Positions 26,523-35,288 of a stretch of DNA of 64,000 nt are shown one piece after another. The stretch is from Tumebacillus avium (lineage in GTDB: Bacteria > Bacillota > Bacilli > Tumebacillales > Tumebacillaceae). Where the stretch lies: contig NZ_CP021434.1 of assembly GCF_002162355.1 (NCBI RefSeq), positions 4,270,001-4,334,000 of the forward strand, given 5' to 3'. The first letter of the stretch is position 1. Every line of letters begins with the position of its first letter. The position numbers and the translations under genes are program-made. The notes under the pieces are model-generated. The model saw nothing but the letters and a program-made list of their open reading frames with translations. It ran no database searches and was not told the origin of the DNA.

Positions 26523-27611
26523 TTAGAAAATGTTCAGAATATTGTATTGCGTGTCGCGCTGTGCCGGGACGCGTCCTGCATCGCGGATCAGGCGGATCAG
26601 TTTTTCTTTGTCGCTGCGGTTGTGTGCGCCTGCTGCCGAGACGACATTTTCCTCGATCATCGTCGAGCCCATGTCGTTGCAGCCAAACTCCAGCGCCAAC
26701 TGCCCGATCTTGTCGCCCATCGTCACCCAGGAAGACTGGAAGTTGCGCACATTGTCGACCATCAGACGGGAGATCGCCAGGTTCCTTAAGTACTCAGCAG
26801 CCGTTGCGCGCTCGCCTTTGAGCGCGGTGTTGTCAGGCTGATAGGTCCAGGAGATAAACGCGGTGAAACGGCCGGTCTTATCCTGCTGTTCACGCACGCG
26901 GATGAAGTGCAGCAGACGCTCTTCGATCGACTCGCCAAAGCCGATGACCATCGTCGCCGTGGTGTTCATGCCGTGGCGCTGCGCCGCATCATGGACTTCC
27001 ATCCACTTCGTCCATGATTCTTTCAGCTTGGAGATGCGCAGGCGGGTTCTGTCATCGAGAATCTCCGCGCCGCCGCCCGGCAGCGAGTCGAGACCCGCCG
27101 CTTTCAACTGTACGATCACTTCGTCGAGCGGCAGGCCGGACACTTCGACCATCTTCAAGATCTCTGCTGCCGAGAAGGAGTGCATCGTGATGTCAAAACG
27201 GGACTTGATCTTCTTCAGCAGGTCAAGATAGTAGGAGAACGGCAGGTTCGGGTTGGTCCCGCCCTGCATCAGGATCTCCGTGCCGCCGAGGTCGATCGTC
27301 TCCTGAATTTTATCAAAAATCACTTCATCAGACAAAACATACGCGTCTGCATCTTTCGCCGTGCGGTAGAAAGCGCAGAAACGGCAGTAGGTGTCGCAGA
27401 TGTTCGTGTAGTTGATGTTGCGGTTGATGACAAACGTGCCCATGTTGTCCGGGACATGCTTTTGCATGATCTTCTTCGCTGCAGCGCCAAGTTTGGTCAG
27501 GTCGTGCGACTGGTACAAGATCGTGCCGTCTTCCAGCGACAAGCGTTCGCCTTGCAGCGCCTTGTCGAGCACCTCATCCACCTTGGTCGTCTTCGTGTTT
27601 ACAAAACTCAT
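26523..27611 (-). CDS. mqnC: Cyclic dehypoxanthine futalosine synthase
   Basis: A 362-residue radical SAM enzyme of the futalosine menaquinone route, cyclising dehypoxanthine futalosine. The cluster-binding motif is CDTYCRFC near residues 73-80, followed by LMQGGTNPNLPFSYYL. SLPGGGAEIL and the C-terminal SAAGAHNRSDKEKLIRLIRD are common to the MqnC/MqnE family. Lacking a leading PAS-like extension, it matches MqnC rather than MqnE. The ATG at 27611 overlaps the mqnA stop (ATGA). Confidence 0.95.
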   Translation of the reverse strand: MSFVNTKTTKVDEVLDKALQGERLSLEDGTILYQSHDLTKLGAAAKKIMQKHVPDNMGTFVINRNINYTNICDTYCRFCAFYRTAKDADAYVLSDEVIFDKIQETIDLGGTEILMQGGTNPNLPFSYYLDLLKKIKSRFDITMHSFSAAEILKMVEVSGLPLDEVIVQLKAAGLDSLPGGGAEILDDRTRLRISKLKESWTKWMEVHDAAQRHGMNTTATMVIGFGESIEERLLHFIRVREQQDKTGRFTAFISWTYQPDNTALKGERATAAEYLRNLAISRLMVDNVRNFQSSWVTMGDKIGQLALEFGCNDMGSTMIEENVVSAAGAHNRSDKEKLIRLIRDAGRVPAQRDTQYNILNIF

Positions 27612-28444
27612 TCCTCGTCACCCCACAGTTCCAGCTTGACCGGTTTCTTGAGCAGACCATGACGGTATGCGGCGTCAAAATAAGCATTGGCGCCAACCGC
27701 CCACTCTTCATCCAGGTCATGACGTAGTTTATTGAAATAAGTGCGCCAAAACTCTTCGGTCTGTCCGAGCATACGCATCGCCTGCGCGATCACCGCATCC
27801 ATGTCGGCCAGCCCTTTCTTCTTCCCTTCGAGGAAGAAGCGGTGAATCTTGCGCACTTTCTCCGGGTTCTCCTCAATCAGGCGCTTGGGAACGGCGCAGA
27901 CGGCAAACGTCATCGAATGACCGGTGCGCTTGTTCCACTCTTCGCCCAGGTCATACAGATGACAACCATGCTCCTGCACCGACCAATACAAAGCATCATC
28001 GGCGATCAACAGCGCTGCATCCGCCTGCTCCAGCATCGCCGGAAGGTCGTCGGACGGCAGCGTGATGTATTCAGCAGGCGTGATCCCAGTCTCCGCGAGC
28101 AGGATCTTCAGCAGATTCGAGCTCGACTTGGAGATGACCGGCAGCGCGATCACCGCGCCGTTCAGTTCCTCCCACGGTCGCTTGGAGAAAAAGAAGATCG
28201 AGCCGACCGGGCCGCGCGCTGACACGGACAGCCCGCGCAACGCCACAAAATCTTCGGCCAGCTCCGCGTACGCCAAGGAAGAACAGAGTCCGGCGTCAAC
28301 CGAACCTTCGGCCAGCCATTTGTTCAGATCGCTTGGCGCGCCGGGTATAAATTCAATCTCAGGGTCAGACTTGTCAAGAAAATGGCAGATCGGCAGTGCG
28401 TTCGTAAATTTGATATGGCCGATCCGCACATGCAACGGATTCAT
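27608..28444 (-). CDS. mqnA: Chorismate dehydratase
   Basis: A 278-residue periplasmic-binding-protein-fold enzyme that removes water from chorismate to give 3-enolpyruvyl-benzoate, the first step of the futalosine pathway. Diagnostic stretches are IGHIKFTNALPICHFL, SLAYAELAEDFVALRGLSVS and SKSSSNLLKILL. It overlaps mqnE by one base (TAATG) and mqnC by four, so translation of the three is coupled. Confidence 0.94.
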   Translation of the reverse strand: MNPLHVRIGHIKFTNALPICHFLDKSDPEIEFIPGAPSDLNKWLAEGSVDAGLCSSLAYAELAEDFVALRGLSVSARGPVGSIFFFSKRPWEELNGAVIALPVISKSSSNLLKILLAETGITPAEYITLPSDDLPAMLEQADAALLIADDALYWSVQEHGCHLYDLGEEWNKRTGHSMTFAVCAVPKRLIEENPEKVRKIHRFFLEGKKKGLADMDAVIAQAMRMLGQTEEFWRTYFNKLRHDLDEEWAVGANAYFDAAYRHGLLKKPVKLELWGDEE

Positions 28445-29601
28445 TACAGAACCGTAAGCTCCTCGACCGGGGCTTTCTTGCCCTTCTCAAGGTGCGAGAA
28501 ATCGGTGTTGACGACATTGTACAGCGTGTCGCGTTCCACCGGCATGCGGCCTGCGTCGCGGATCAATTTCACCAAGTCTGCTTTTGCCATACCCTGAGAT
28601 GTCTGCGCGCCTGCAGCATGGTAAATCTTTTCTTCCACGACGTTGCCGTCGAGGTCGTCTGCGCCAAACCACAGCGCCGTCTGTGCCAGCTTCTCGCCGA
28701 CTTGCATCCAGTAGGTCTTGATGTGGTCGATGTTGTCGAGCATCAAGCGCGCCACGGCGATCACTTTCAAGTCTTCGAAGCCGGTCGAAATGTGCAGATG
28801 CGGGAACTTTTTGATCAGTTCCGTGTTGTCCGGGTGCCACGACAGCGGGATAAACGTTTGGAAACCGCCCGTCTTGTCCTGCAGTTCGCGCAGACGAATC
28901 ATATGGTCAATGCGGTCTTCGAGCGACTCCACATGGTTATACAGCATCGTCGAGTTCGTGCGCAGGCCTTTTTTGTGCGCGATCTCGTGGATCTCCAGCC
29001 AGCGGTCGCCGCTGGTCTTGTGATCGCAGATGACCGAGCGCGGCTCATCAGCAAAGATCTCCGCGCCGCCGCCCGGCATCGAGTCGAGGCCGGCTGCAAC
29101 CAGTCGGTCGAGCACCTCTTCTGCCGACATCTTGTTGACGCGGGTGAAATGGTCGATCTCGACACCGGTCAATGCCTTGATGTGCAGATTCGGGCGCTTT
29201 TCCTTGACTTTGCGCAGGATGTTTTCATAGTAATCGATGCGCAGGGCCGGGTTGTTCCCGCCAACGATGTGGACTTCGGTCGCTTCCGGATCGATCATGT
29301 CGATGCGGTGCTCGATCTCTTCCATCGTCATTGTGTACGCAGCAGGATCTTTCATGCGCACGCCAAACGCGCAGAAATCGCACAGCGTCTGGCAGATGTT
29401 CGTCGGGTTGATGTGCCGGTTGGTGTTGAAGAACGTCTTGTCGCCGTGCTTCTTCTCCCGCACATAGTTGGCCATGTGGCCAAGCGCCGTGATATCGTTG
29501 GACGAAATCAGCTTGACGCCGTCTTCGAAGGTCAGACGCTCTTCGCGCTGCACCTTCTCCCAAATCTCTGCAAATGGGTGGTCTTTGGTGATGATTTCCA
29601 C
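28444..29601 (-). CDS. mqnE: Aminofutalosine synthase
   Basis: A 385-residue radical SAM enzyme joining the MqnA product to SAM-derived adenosine. The cluster motif is CQTLCDFC near residues 70-77, preceded by NTNRHINPTNI; VHIVGGNNPALRIDYY and SMPGGGAEIFADEPR follow. The start is GTG at 29601, with GGGGGGAAG upstream. It begins 15 bases after ubiX and overlaps mqnA. Confidence 0.95.
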   Translation of the reverse strand: MEIITKDHPFAEIWEKVQREERLTFEDGVKLISSNDITALGHMANYVREKKHGDKTFFNTNRHINPTNICQTLCDFCAFGVRMKDPAAYTMTMEEIEHRIDMIDPEATEVHIVGGNNPALRIDYYENILRKVKEKRPNLHIKALTGVEIDHFTRVNKMSAEEVLDRLVAAGLDSMPGGGAEIFADEPRSVICDHKTSGDRWLEIHEIAHKKGLRTNSTMLYNHVESLEDRIDHMIRLRELQDKTGGFQTFIPLSWHPDNTELIKKFPHLHISTGFEDLKVIAVARLMLDNIDHIKTYWMQVGEKLAQTALWFGADDLDGNVVEEKIYHAAGAQTSQGMAKADLVKLIRDAGRMPVERDTLYNVVNTDFSHLEKGKKAPVEELTVL

Positions 29602-29616
29602 AGTACTTCCCCCCGT

Positions 29617-30225
29617 CTACTCCTTCTCCCGATCGCCCCAACGGCGAAACAGAGTATGTTCCACATGCATGCTGTCCAGCACTTTGCCAACGACAAAATT
29701 GATCAGGTCGTCCATCGTCTCCGGGCGGTGATAAAAGCCCGGCATCGCCGGCACGATCTTGGCGCCTGCATCGGCCGTGGCCAGCATGTTTTTCAAATGA
29801 ATCTTATTAAACGGCGTCTCCCGAGGCACAAGAACGAGCGGACGCCCCTCTTTGAGGTGCGTGTCCGCTGCGCGTTCCAGCAGGTTATCAGAAGAGCCGT
29901 TGGCGATCGCTGAAAGCGTTCCCATCGAACATGGAATCACGACCATACCGGCCGTGAGGTGCGACCCGGACGCCACCGGCGCTCCGTAATCGCGGCTGCC
30001 ATGGATCTGTAAGTCAGCATCTTCCGGCAGTTCAAACAAGCGGGGAATCGCAGTCAGGTCGCCGTGCGACACGTCCCACCCCATCTCGAGGGTGAACACC
30101 TGCCAGACCGACTCGGAGAGCAAAAGGTGTACGCGATGGCCGGCGCGGCAGAGTTCCTGCACCAGTCGAATCGCATACACCGCACCGCTCGCTCCCGTCA
30201 TTCCGACGACAAATTCCTTAGTCAT
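29617..30225 (-). CDS. ubiX: UbiX-family flavin prenyltransferase
   Basis: A 202-residue enzyme that makes prenylated FMN for UbiD-type decarboxylases. VVGMTGASGAVYAIRLVQEL is the typical N-terminus, then IPCSMGTLSAIANGSSDNL and LVLVPRETPFNKIHL. The ATG at 30225 starts inside the menG stop region (8-base overlap). In menaquinone operons UbiX probably serves the late decarboxylation step of the futalosine route; no UbiD/MqnL partner is present in the window. Confidence 0.92.
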   Translation of the reverse strand: MTKEFVVGMTGASGAVYAIRLVQELCRAGHRVHLLLSESVWQVFTLEMGWDVSHGDLTAIPRLFELPEDADLQIHGSRDYGAPVASGSHLTAGMVVIPCSMGTLSAIANGSSDNLLERAADTHLKEGRPLVLVPRETPFNKIHLKNMLATADAGAKIVPAMPGFYHRPETMDDLINFVVGKVLDSMHVEHTLFRRWGDREKE

Positions 30226-30955
30226 TGCGCGAATCCTGTTGGAGCGGCTTCTTGCCGATATGCAGCGCGCAGATGCCGCCAAAGAAGTTCCAGACCCGGA
30301 CGTCGGTCATGCCGACACTCTCCATGATCTTTTTTAACTCCTGTTGATCCGGGAAGTTGGTCAGCGACTCCGGAAGCCACGAATACGAAATGCTGTCGCG
30401 GGATGCCAGGTTGCCGATCGCCGGCAGGATCTTATAGAAATAGAAGAAATAGAGCGCCCGAAACGGCTTCCAGACCGGCTTGGACAGCTCAAGGGACACG
30501 ACCTGTCCGCCCGGCTTGACTACGCGCATCATTTCGGACAGCACCTTGCGGATGTCCGGCACGTTGCGCAGCGCAAAACCGATCGTCGAATGGTCAAACG
30601 TGTTGTCCTCATACGGGAGATCCATCGCGTTGCCGTAGATCATCGACGTCTGTTTGCCAACGCCGGCCTTGTCGATCTTCGGGTACGAGTATTTCAGCAT
30701 CTCCTGCGAGAAGTCCAGACCGACCACCTTGCCCTCCGGCCCGAGCTGCTCGGCCAATGCAACCGTCCAGTCGCCGGTGCCTGCGCACACGTCGATCGCC
30801 GATTGCCCCGGCTGTATATTCATGCGCTTCATCGTAATCTTACGCCAGCGCTTATGAAAACCTGCACTTAACAGGGAGTTCATCAGGTCGTAACGCTTCG
30901 CGATGCGCTCAAAGACGTAATGAACTTTTTCTTCCTTCGATGCAAACTTATCCAT
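30218..30955 (-). CDS. menG: Demethylmenaquinone methyltransferase
   Basis: A 245-residue class I SAM methyltransferase of the UbiE/MenG family, performing the final ring methylation of menaquinone. Motifs: HYVFERIAKRYDLMNSLLS, the SAM loop VCAGTGDWTVALAEQ, YGNAMDLPYEDNTFD and FALRNVPD, then GGQVVSLELSKP. The ATG lies 10 bases after the hepS stop. The C-terminal extension LQQDSRND covers the ubiX ribosome site. Confidence 0.95.
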   Translation of the reverse strand: MDKFASKEEKVHYVFERIAKRYDLMNSLLSAGFHKRWRKITMKRMNIQPGQSAIDVCAGTGDWTVALAEQLGPEGKVVGLDFSQEMLKYSYPKIDKAGVGKQTSMIYGNAMDLPYEDNTFDHSTIGFALRNVPDIRKVLSEMMRVVKPGGQVVSLELSKPVWKPFRALYFFYFYKILPAIGNLASRDSISYSWLPESLTNFPDQQELKKIMESVGMTDVRVWNFFGGICALHIGKKPLQQDSRND

Positions 30956-30965
30956 TAAATTCCCC

Positions 30966-31856
30966 TCAACCTTCTTCGCAAACTCGACGCGAGTACGCCC
31001 CCGGAGCCATCAGCTGTCCCGGAAGAGCGCGCAGTTCATCGCGCAAGCCTTGCATCATCATCATCGCAGGTTCGGCGAGAGAAGCCGCTTCTTCCAGCAA
31101 GGAGAACAAATATGTCGATGTGCCATATTTCACATAGAGGGACATGAGCCGTTTGTCCGGCCCGTCGCTCGCCTTCATCGCTTTCAGCCACTTCTTCTCT
31201 TCGCTGTTGGCCTTTTGCCAAAGCGACAGGTTGGCCGCCCCACGCACCCAGGTGTGGCCGGACATGTTGTCCAGTTCCGCCTTGAGGACGCTCGCCCGCA
31301 CCAGATGGGTGACGAGTTGTTCCCACCGGGAATCCTGCGGCAACAGCGCGTCGCAGAGCGTGCGGAGCAGGGCGCCATGGATCGTCTCCTGCAGATGCAG
31401 GTATCTTTCCACAGAGAGGGTGAAATCACCCGGAACGCGAACCAGTTCCGCCTTCATTTCATTGATCGACTGGATGGCGCGGGCAAACTGACCAAGCAGT
31501 TTGATCTGTCCGCTCTCGGCCATCAGCCGGTAATATTTGCTTGAATAATAGGCGCCGCCAAGCACGCCGAGCTGACGAAACCGCTCATCTTCATGGCGGG
31601 CAAGCGTCTCAATCTCTTCATGCAAAGCCAGACCGTGGTAGATCAAGAGCAAGGTGGAAACGATCGTTTCCGTCTCCTTCCCGTCCAGGCCTGCCGCCTC
31701 GCAAATCGCCTCACTGAGTGCCAGTTGCAGCCTTTCCGGGGTCGGTTGCGCAATGATCGCAGATAAATACTTATGATCCATTTCAGCAAAAAGCTTCGAC
31801 CGGATGTCCTGCACGCAGGTCTCTTCGATGCGTTGTTGTACTTGCAATGGTTCCAT
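30966..31856 (-). CDS. hepS: Heptaprenyl diphosphate synthase component I
   Basis: A 296-residue all-helical small subunit of the two-part polyprenyl diphosphate synthase; it controls chain length and binds HepT. HepS proteins are poorly conserved; LIYHGLALHEEIE, VLGGAYYSSKYYRLMAESG and the YVKYGTSTYLFSLLEEA segment fit the family, and the position before menG settles it. The ATG at 31856 has GGAG 8 bases upstream. It is the first gene of the menaquinone operon. Confidence 0.88.
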   Translation of the reverse strand: MEPLQVQQRIEETCVQDIRSKLFAEMDHKYLSAIIAQPTPERLQLALSEAICEAAGLDGKETETIVSTLLLIYHGLALHEEIETLARHEDERFRQLGVLGGAYYSSKYYRLMAESGQIKLLGQFARAIQSINEMKAELVRVPGDFTLSVERYLHLQETIHGALLRTLCDALLPQDSRWEQLVTHLVRASVLKAELDNMSGHTWVRGAANLSLWQKANSEEKKWLKAMKASDGPDKRLMSLYVKYGTSTYLFSLLEEAASLAEPAMMMMQGLRDELRALPGQLMAPGAYSRRVCEEG

Positions 31857-31890
31857 CTCCTATTCAGACTGGCTGCCAAACCCCGATACA

Positions 31891-31914
31891 AAAGAAAAAG
31901 GCCCGACCAGCCCT
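31891..31914 (-). terminator. Terminator-like hairpin in the hepS leader
   Basis: On the minus strand AGGGC...GGGCCT (one mismatch) is followed by TTTTTCTTTT inside the leader about 45 bases before hepS. It may act as an attenuator of the menaquinone operon. The stem is short, so this is tentative. Confidence 0.3.
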
Positions 31915-31995
31915 AGGATACAAAGCTACTAAACCAAGTTTAACATGGGCTATTTCGACAGGAAATATGAAAGTTCCTGTGTGTTCATTAGACTA

Positions 31996-32004
31996 AGTAT
32001 AGCA
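31996..32004 (-). promoter_or_regulatory. Extended -10 promoter of the menaquinone operon
   Basis: Read on the minus strand, TG-C-TATACT is a strong extended -10, about 140 bases before hepS. The -35 hexamer at 17 bases is poor. The 195-base gap also holds the leader hairpin. Confidence 0.45.
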
Positions 32005-32051
32005 TACATTTTCTTTCTAGGAAGAGAAAAAAGACGCGGGGAGCATCCGCG

Positions 32052-32549
32052 TCAATTTGACTCTGTATTTTTTTCAATCACATCCAATTTCTGTTGGACA
32101 AACGCCGAAATGGCCTGCGAATCGGGTTTTGGCGCCCCGACCATGTCAGAACGGTCAGCCACGACCGACAGCTCGACCCGTTCCGGATGCTCATAGGTGA
32201 CGACGCGCACTTCCACCGCCTGCTGCTGCGGCACTTCGACGAGGAAGCGGTGCGCGATCTTGTAGATGTCGTTCCACGGCTTGTTTTGCCCATGCAGTGT
32301 CGTCGCCGGCACGGCCAGCATGATCACCAGCTTGTCCTGCTCCCAGACGACCTCCTGCAGATGGCTGCCAAGCTGCAGCGTTCCCAGCTCATCGACCACT
32401 TTCTCCCGTTTCATCACCGGCACATCCCCGCTGGTGCGGGCTTCAAGCTGCTGGCCACCCCACCGTTCGAGCGCTTGCGACGGCAAAAACGACAGGGCGA
32501 GCGCGAGGACCGTGGAGATGAGCAGCGCAGCGATCAGACCTTTTGACAT
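32052..32549 (-). CDS. Membrane-anchored protein of unknown function between mtrB and hepS
   Basis: A 165-residue protein. Residues 2-22 form a signal anchor (MSKGLIAALLISTVLALALS); the rest should lie outside the membrane and alternates strands and helices, for example VVWEQDKLVIMLAVP and VEVRVVTYEHPERVELSVVAD. I do not recognise a named family. The ATG at 32549 is favoured by GGGGGAG 6 bases upstream. It follows the mtrB terminator and precedes the hepS promoter. Confidence 0.65.
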   Translation of the reverse strand: MSKGLIAALLISTVLALALSFLPSQALERWGGQQLEARTSGDVPVMKREKVVDELGTLQLGSHLQEVVWEQDKLVIMLAVPATTLHGQNKPWNDIYKIAHRFLVEVPQQQAVEVRVVTYEHPERVELSVVADRSDMVGAPKPDSQAISAFVQQKLDVIEKNTESN

Positions 32550-32598
32550 CAGGCTCTCCCCCTTTACCATGTAGTACGAGGTATATGCGCGATGACAC

Positions 32599-32640
32599 AA
32601 AAAAAGACGAGCCCGGTGCCTGTCCTGGCACCTTGCTCCT
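32599..32640 (-). terminator. Terminator of mtrB
   Basis: On the minus strand GAGC-GGTGCC pairs with GGCACC-GCTC through small symmetrical internal loops around a six-base loop, followed by GTC and seven T. Confidence 0.8.
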
Positions 32641-32665
32641 CTTTTGTCCGATGCGTTGCGAACTC

Positions 32666-32896
32666 CTATTCGATATCGAGATCGGTGCCGCCGGCCTCGA
32701 TCTTGCCGAATTTGGTCCAGATCGTCGCGCGGCCGCGAACTTTCACAGCCGATGTATGTTCGGTAAACTCGGCGATCATCACTTCACCTTTGTCCAGCTT
32801 CTCCGCATGGTGAAATCTCGTATCCTGACCGCGCGTCAAGCCGATGACTTGCACCCCATTGTCTTGGGCTTTTATGACGAAATATTCATTAGACAT
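32666..32896 (-). CDS. mtrB: TRAP, trp RNA-binding attenuation protein
   Basis: A 76-residue TRAP subunit. [20 protein letters not shown] and [13 protein letters not shown] are almost as in Bacillus, and include residues that form the tryptophan pocket and the lysine/arginine surface that binds (G/U)AG repeats. Eleven subunits form a ring that terminates the trp leader when tryptophan is plentiful. The N-terminus is shorter and the C-terminus a little longer (GGTDLDIE) than in B. subtilis. The ATG at 32896 follows GGAGGGCGGGG. It lies upstream of hepS as in Bacillus, but mtrA is not present here. Confidence 0.95.
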   Translation of the reverse strand: MSNEYFVIKAQDNGVQVIGLTRGQDTRFHHAEKLDKGEVMIAEFTEHTSAVKVRGRATIWTKFGKIEAGGTDLDIE

Positions 32897-33034
32897 CTAA
32901 TCCCCGCCCTCCAGAATTTCGATCTTAAGTATACCATCTTGTGGTAATGCGATGCAATGTAATTCCACCTGCAACTGAACATACTATTTCCGCAAGCCCC
33001 TGCAAGATCACAGCACGAACTGGAGGTTCTTAGG

Positions 33035-33193
33035 ATGAATCCGGAACGACAACCGGCAGCGGAGCGCCATAGCGAGCCCGAAGAGAAAAAAGACCTGACG
33101 CCGCTGCACTACGAATTCGCAAAAGGGTATCTGCCCACCGTCAATCCGAAGTCTGATGAGACGCACCACTCGGATGACACCGGCATGCGCTGA
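33035..33193 (+). CDS. Small hydrophilic protein, 52 residues
   Basis: A short frame from ATG 33035 to TGA 33193 with a good GGAGG eight bases upstream. The product is very polar, rich in E, K, P and H, with the central segment PLHYEFAKGYLPTVNPKSDE. I do not recognise it. The strong ribosome site and clean position before the DUF378 gene make it probably real. Confidence 0.5.
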   Translation: MNPERQPAAERHSEPEEKKDLTPLHYEFAKGYLPTVNPKSDETHHSDDTGMR

Positions 33194-33271
33194 CCAACAT
33201 CTTCCTATAATACACGCCCTCCCGCATGGGAATCGTAAAGGTGAAGTCGCAGTCGAAAGGAGGAGGAGCAT

Positions 33272-33541
33272 ATGACCCGCATGAACACTCTTGATCGCAT
33301 TGCCCTGACGCTCGTGATCATCGGCGCGCTGAACTGGCTGTTGGTGGGCCTGTTCCAATGGGACCTGGTTGCGGCGCTGTTTGGAGGCGAAGCATCTTGG
33401 CTGAGCCGACTCGTTTACACTCTGGTCGGCATTTCCGGCCTGTACTGCCTCTCGCTCTTGTTCCGCGGCGACATTTCCATGGGCAACAACAATGGAAACG
33501 GCGGCAGCAATTATAACAACAATAACAACAACAACCGATAA
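33272..33541 (+). CDS. DUF378 family membrane protein (YuzA-like)
   Basis: An 89-residue protein with two membrane helices (about 8-28 and 45-65). LDRIALTLVIIGALNWLLVGL and YTLVGISGLYCLSLL are the DUF378 signature. The last 20 residues are a run of asparagine and glycine, which is unusual for a membrane protein. AGGAGGAGG precedes the ATG. The function of the family is unknown. Confidence 0.85.
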   Translation: MTRMNTLDRIALTLVIIGALNWLLVGLFQWDLVAALFGGEASWLSRLVYTLVGISGLYCLSLLFRGDISMGNNNGNGGSNYNNNNNNNR

Positions 33542-33558
33542 CCACAGTTGGTGTTCGG

Positions 33559-33590
33559 CCGCATGCCCACTTCGGGTATGCGGTTTTTTT
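33559..33590 (+). terminator. Terminator after the DUF378 gene
   Basis: CCGCAT-CCC pairs with GGG-ATGCGG around a short loop and is followed by seven T. Confidence 0.8.
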
Positions 33591-33664
33591 GCGTTGTTTT
33601 AAGCCTTTCGACTTATATATAAATATAAATTTCTGGTTATCATGATTCCATTGATAAAAAACAC

Positions 33665-33693
33665 TTGCAATTCTAGCGAAACAATTATAAGAT
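33665..33693 (+). promoter_or_regulatory. Promoter of the secreted protease gene
   Basis: TTGCAA at 33665-33670 and TAAGAT at 33688-33693 are spaced by 17 bases, about 35 bases before the protease ATG. TATAAG overlaps the -10. Confidence 0.45.
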
Positions 33694-33729
33694 AATTGTG
33701 AAAACAAAAATAGGGAGGTTTAAAGGGTC

Positions 33730-35241
33730 ATGAAAAATCGCAAAACTTTTGTTACTGCAGTAGCAACTGCAATGATGTTGACCATGCTTGCTCCGCAAGC
33801 GCTGGCTGAGACGGCACAAGGGGCGCCGGTCGCGGCGAAAGTTGATACGAAAGTATCGGCTGACAACTACCTCAAGCAAAACGCTGGTCAATACGGTTTC
33901 AAATCGGATCTCTCCGACCTGAAACACGTATCCACCATCAACACCGAGTTTGGTTCTTATGTTCGCTACCAACAACAGGTAGACGGCGCAGATGTGTTCT
34001 ACCATCAAGTAACCGTTACCCTCGATACCCAAGGCAACCCGATCCTCATCGTATCTGACTACGTGCCGAACCTGACTGGCGCGAAAGGCAAAACCAAGCT
34101 GAACGAGAACGATGCAGAAGGCAAAGCTCTTGGCCACAACAAAATCAAAAACACCAAAGAACTGGTTTCCCGCGTCTTCGGCTACTACGTTGAAGGCAAC
34201 GGCGCAGCAGTTCCGGCATATAAAGTAACCGCTGTTGATGCAGACACCCTGTCCACTTGGGAAACGTTTGTCGGCGCAGAAGACGGCAAGATCCTCAAGA
34301 ACAAAGACCTCAACCAAAAAGTTGACGGCACCGGCAAAGTCTTCCTGCCGAACCCGCTGGAAACCGCAGGCACCAAAACCGGCTTCCTCGACAACAACGA
34401 TGCTGACTCCACCGCTCTGACCGGTCAACTGAAGACCGTTACCCTGCGCGGTCTGGACGGCTCCGGCAACCTGACCGGCCAATATGTAAAGGCTGTGCAG
34501 AAGAAGTATGCTACCTACTCTGCAACCAACACCTTTAACTATACCCGCAGCAGCAATCACTTTGAGAACGTCATGGTGTACTACCATATCGATGAACTGC
34601 AGCGCTACATCCAGACGCTGGGCTTCACCAACGTCAACAACCGTCAGATCACCGTTAACGTAAACGGCACGACTGCTGACAACTCCTTCTACTCCCCGTC
34701 GACGAAGCAATTGACCTTCGGCACCGGCGGCGTTGACGATGCGGAAGATGCAGGCATCATCGCGCACGAGTACGGCCACTCCATCCAGGACAACCAAGTC
34801 CCGGGCTTCGGCAACACTTTGGAAGGCGGCGCGATGGGCGAAGGCTTCGGCGACTACCTCGGCGCGATCTGGGAAGACAAGCTGGCTCCGACCTCCTTCG
34901 GCAACGCTTGCATCGGCGAGTGGGACGCAGTTTCCTACGACAGCGGCAACCCGCCGTGCCTGCGTCGTCTCGACACCAACAAAGTCATGCCGGGCGACTG
35001 GTACGGCGAAGTTCACGCAGACGGCGAAATCTGGTCGCAAGGTGAATATGATTTGGCTCTGCAGCTCGGCGTTGACAAAGCAACCAAGCTGATCCTGCAA
35101 TCCCACTTCTCCCTCACCCCGTCCTCCGGCTTCAACGCTGGTGCAAAAGCGATCAAAACGGCCGACCAGCTCCTGAACGGCGGCGCAAACGCAACTGCGA
35201 TCACCAACATCTGGGCTGCTCGCGGCATCTCGGCCAACTAA
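33730..35241 (+). CDS. Secreted zinc metalloprotease, M36 (fungalysin)-like
   Basis: A 503-residue secreted gluzincin. Residues 1-26 are a signal peptide ending at ALA. A propeptide with an FTP-like inhibitor region (about 30-200) precedes the catalytic part. The zinc site is HEYGH at residues 346-350, with the third ligand glutamate in GGAMGEGFGD near 371; GEGxxD rather than the thermolysin GGxxE spacing points to M36 rather than M4. GDWYGEVHADGEIWSQGEYDL follows. It probably degrades external proteins. GGGAGG precedes the ATG. Codon use is close to that of highly expressed genes. Confidence 0.85.
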   Translation: MKNRKTFVTAVATAMMLTMLAPQALAETAQGAPVAAKVDTKVSADNYLKQNAGQYGFKSDLSDLKHVSTINTEFGSYVRYQQQVDGADVFYHQVTVTLDTQGNPILIVSDYVPNLTGAKGKTKLNENDAEGKALGHNKIKNTKELVSRVFGYYVEGNGAAVPAYKVTAVDADTLSTWETFVGAEDGKILKNKDLNQKVDGTGKVFLPNPLETAGTKTGFLDNNDADSTALTGQLKTVTLRGLDGSGNLTGQYVKAVQKKYATYSATNTFNYTRSSNHFENVMVYYHIDELQRYIQTLGFTNVNNRQITVNVNGTTADNSFYSPSTKQLTFGTGGVDDAEDAGIIAHEYGHSIQDNQVPGFGNTLEGGAMGEGFGDYLGAIWEDKLAPTSFGNACIGEWDAVSYDSGNPPCLRRLDTNKVMPGDWYGEVHADGEIWSQGEYDLALQLGVDKATKLILQSHFSLTPSSGFNAGAKAIKTADQLLNGGANATAITNIWAARGISAN

Positions 35242-35250
35242 TACGAATAC

Positions 35251-35286
35251 AAAAAAGACACCTCTCAGCTGAGAGGTGTTTTTTTG
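35251..35286. terminator. Bidirectional terminator
   Basis: The perfect palindromic stem ACACCTCTCAG-CTGAGAGGTGT, with A6 before and T7 after, separates the protease gene from the converging DUF2935 gene. Confidence 0.9.
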
Positions 35287-35288
35287 TG

